From the NCBI GenBank assembly GCA_050735975.1, contig JBOHVS010000133.1, forward strand, positions 1 to 5,388: DNA of 5,388 nt. Direction: 5' to 3'. Position 1 is the stretch's first letter, and each line of letters begins with the position of its first letter. The stretch is from DATMBL01 sp050735975. Its GTDB lineage: Bacteria; Desulfobacterota; Binatia; UBA9968. The position numbers were made by a program, and so were the translations under genes. Positions 4,673 through 5,388 of this stretch are shown one piece after another. The notes under the pieces were generated by a model that saw only the letters and a list, made by a program, of their open reading frames with translations, had not been told where the DNA came from and did not search any database.

Positions 4673-5388
4673 TCAACTCTTCAGCCGATACCCCGTCTTG
4701 AAAATCCATCCGACCACCGCCAGGCAGATCACGAAAAATCCCAAGGTCATCGCCAGGCTCACGCCCACGCGGACATCCGACGTCCCATGGAAGCTCCAGC
4801 GGAAGCCGCTGATCAGATAGACCACCGGGTTGAAGAGGCTGACCGTGCGCCACGCCGGCGGCAGCATGTCGATCGAATAGAAGGCGCCGCCCAGAAAGGT
4901 CAGGGGCGTCACGATCAACATGGGGATGAACTGGAGTTGCTCGAACCCTTTCGCCCAGAGACCGATGATGAAGCCGAACAGACTGAAAGTCGTCGCCGTC
5001 AGTATCAAAAACGCAATCATCCACACCGGGTGCAGGATCTGGATAGGCACGAAAAGGGCGGCCGTGGCCAGGATGACGAGGCCCAGGATGATCGACTTGG
5101 TCGCCGCCGCCCCGACGTAGGCGATAACGATCTCCAGATACGACACCGGCGCGGACAAGAGCTCGTAAATGGTGCCGGTGAACTTCGGGAAATAGATACC
5201 GAACGAGGCGTTGAAGATGCTTTGGGTGAACAGCGATAGCATGACCAAGCCCGGTACGATAAAGGCGCCGTAGTCCACGCCGTCCACCTCGGTCATGCGC
5301 GATCCAATCGCGGCGCCGAAGACCACGAAGTAAAGCGAGGTGGTGATCACAGGCGTCACCACGCTCTGCCAGAGCGTGCGCAGGGCTC
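4673..5388 (-). CDS. ABC-2 type transporter permease, YadH-like (partial, start beyond right edge)
   Basis: The frame is open through the right edge of the window and ends at TGA (4673-4675), giving about 238 residues; a GTG at 5360-5362 lies inside the protein and is not the start. The visible part begins ALRTLWQSVVTPVITTSLYFVVFG and contains IGSRM, FIVPGLVMLSLFTQSIFNASFG, IYELLSAPVSYLEIVIAYV, then several hydrophobic segments, TPLTFLGGAFYSIDMLPPAWRTVSLFNPVVYLISGFRWSFHG, and a last helix before RLKS. The order and motifs closely follow E. coli YadH (about 256 residues), so roughly 20 N-terminal residues are missing. The protein is an inner-membrane permease with six expected helices that would pair with a cytosolic ABC ATPase, probably encoded just beyond the right edge. 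The substrate is unknown; relatives act in export of drugs or polysaccharides. It is the first visible gene of the minus-strand run. Confidence 0.92.
   Translation of the reverse strand, partial: ALRTLWQSVVTPVITTSLYFVVFGAAIGSRMTEVDGVDYGAFIVPGLVMLSLFTQSIFNASFGIYFPKFTGTIYELLSAPVSYLEIVIAYVGAAATKSIILGLVILATAALFVPIQILHPVWMIAFLILTATTFSLFGFIIGLWAKGFEQLQFIPMLIVTPLTFLGGAFYSIDMLPPAWRTVSLFNPVVYLISGFRWSFHGTSDVRVGVSLAMTLGFFVICLAVVGWIFKTGYRLKS

Noticed and set aside
4490..5239. 249-codon plus-strand ORF opposite the ABC permease
   Set aside because: Its product is extremely rich in R, H, D, E and Q with no domain, typical of the reverse complement of a hydrophobic membrane protein gene.

Overview
The window looks like chromosomal DNA of a free-living, probably Gram-negative soil or sediment bacterium. 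The signs are several small stand-alone enzymes of families common in such genomes, a glutathione S-transferase, DUF1772 membrane proteins and a YadH-type ABC exporter permease. Nothing fixes the phylum. Base composition is uneven: the first gene is AT-richer (24 of 60 bases G or C at 121-180), while the exonuclease gene is GC-rich (43 of 60 at 2341-2400).

Plus-strand half (1-2864). A VOC/glyoxalase-fold gene (80-481) is followed by an imperfect inverted repeat at 505-577 that has the architecture of an integron attC recombination site, so this gene looks like a mobile gene cassette. Two more small enzyme genes follow, each with its own ribosome binding site: a PPOX-type flavin/F420 split-barrel protein (610-1101) and a GFA-type zinc protein (1151-1498). 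Next come a complete stand-alone FEN-type 5'-3' exonuclease domain protein (1659-2483), a 195-base stretch without a convincing gene, and a small predicted secreted protein (2679-2864).

Minus-strand half (2903-5388). Read in the direction of transcription (right to left): the YadH-like ABC-2 permease (partial, entering from the right edge), a four-helix DUF1772-like membrane protein (4545 to 4063), a glutathione S-transferase broken by an in-frame TAG (4025 to 3450), and a second DUF1772 membrane protein (3358 to 2903). The two halves converge at 2865-2902.

No single pathway joins these genes. The left part reads as a stack of independent small enzymes with detoxification or redox flavour, at least one apparently delivered as a cassette. 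The right part is a co-directional run of membrane and detoxification genes in which the GST appears to be decaying. The most notable observations are the attC-like site and the single nonsense codon in an otherwise intact GST frame. I saw no RNA gene, CRISPR array, insertion sequence or integrase gene.
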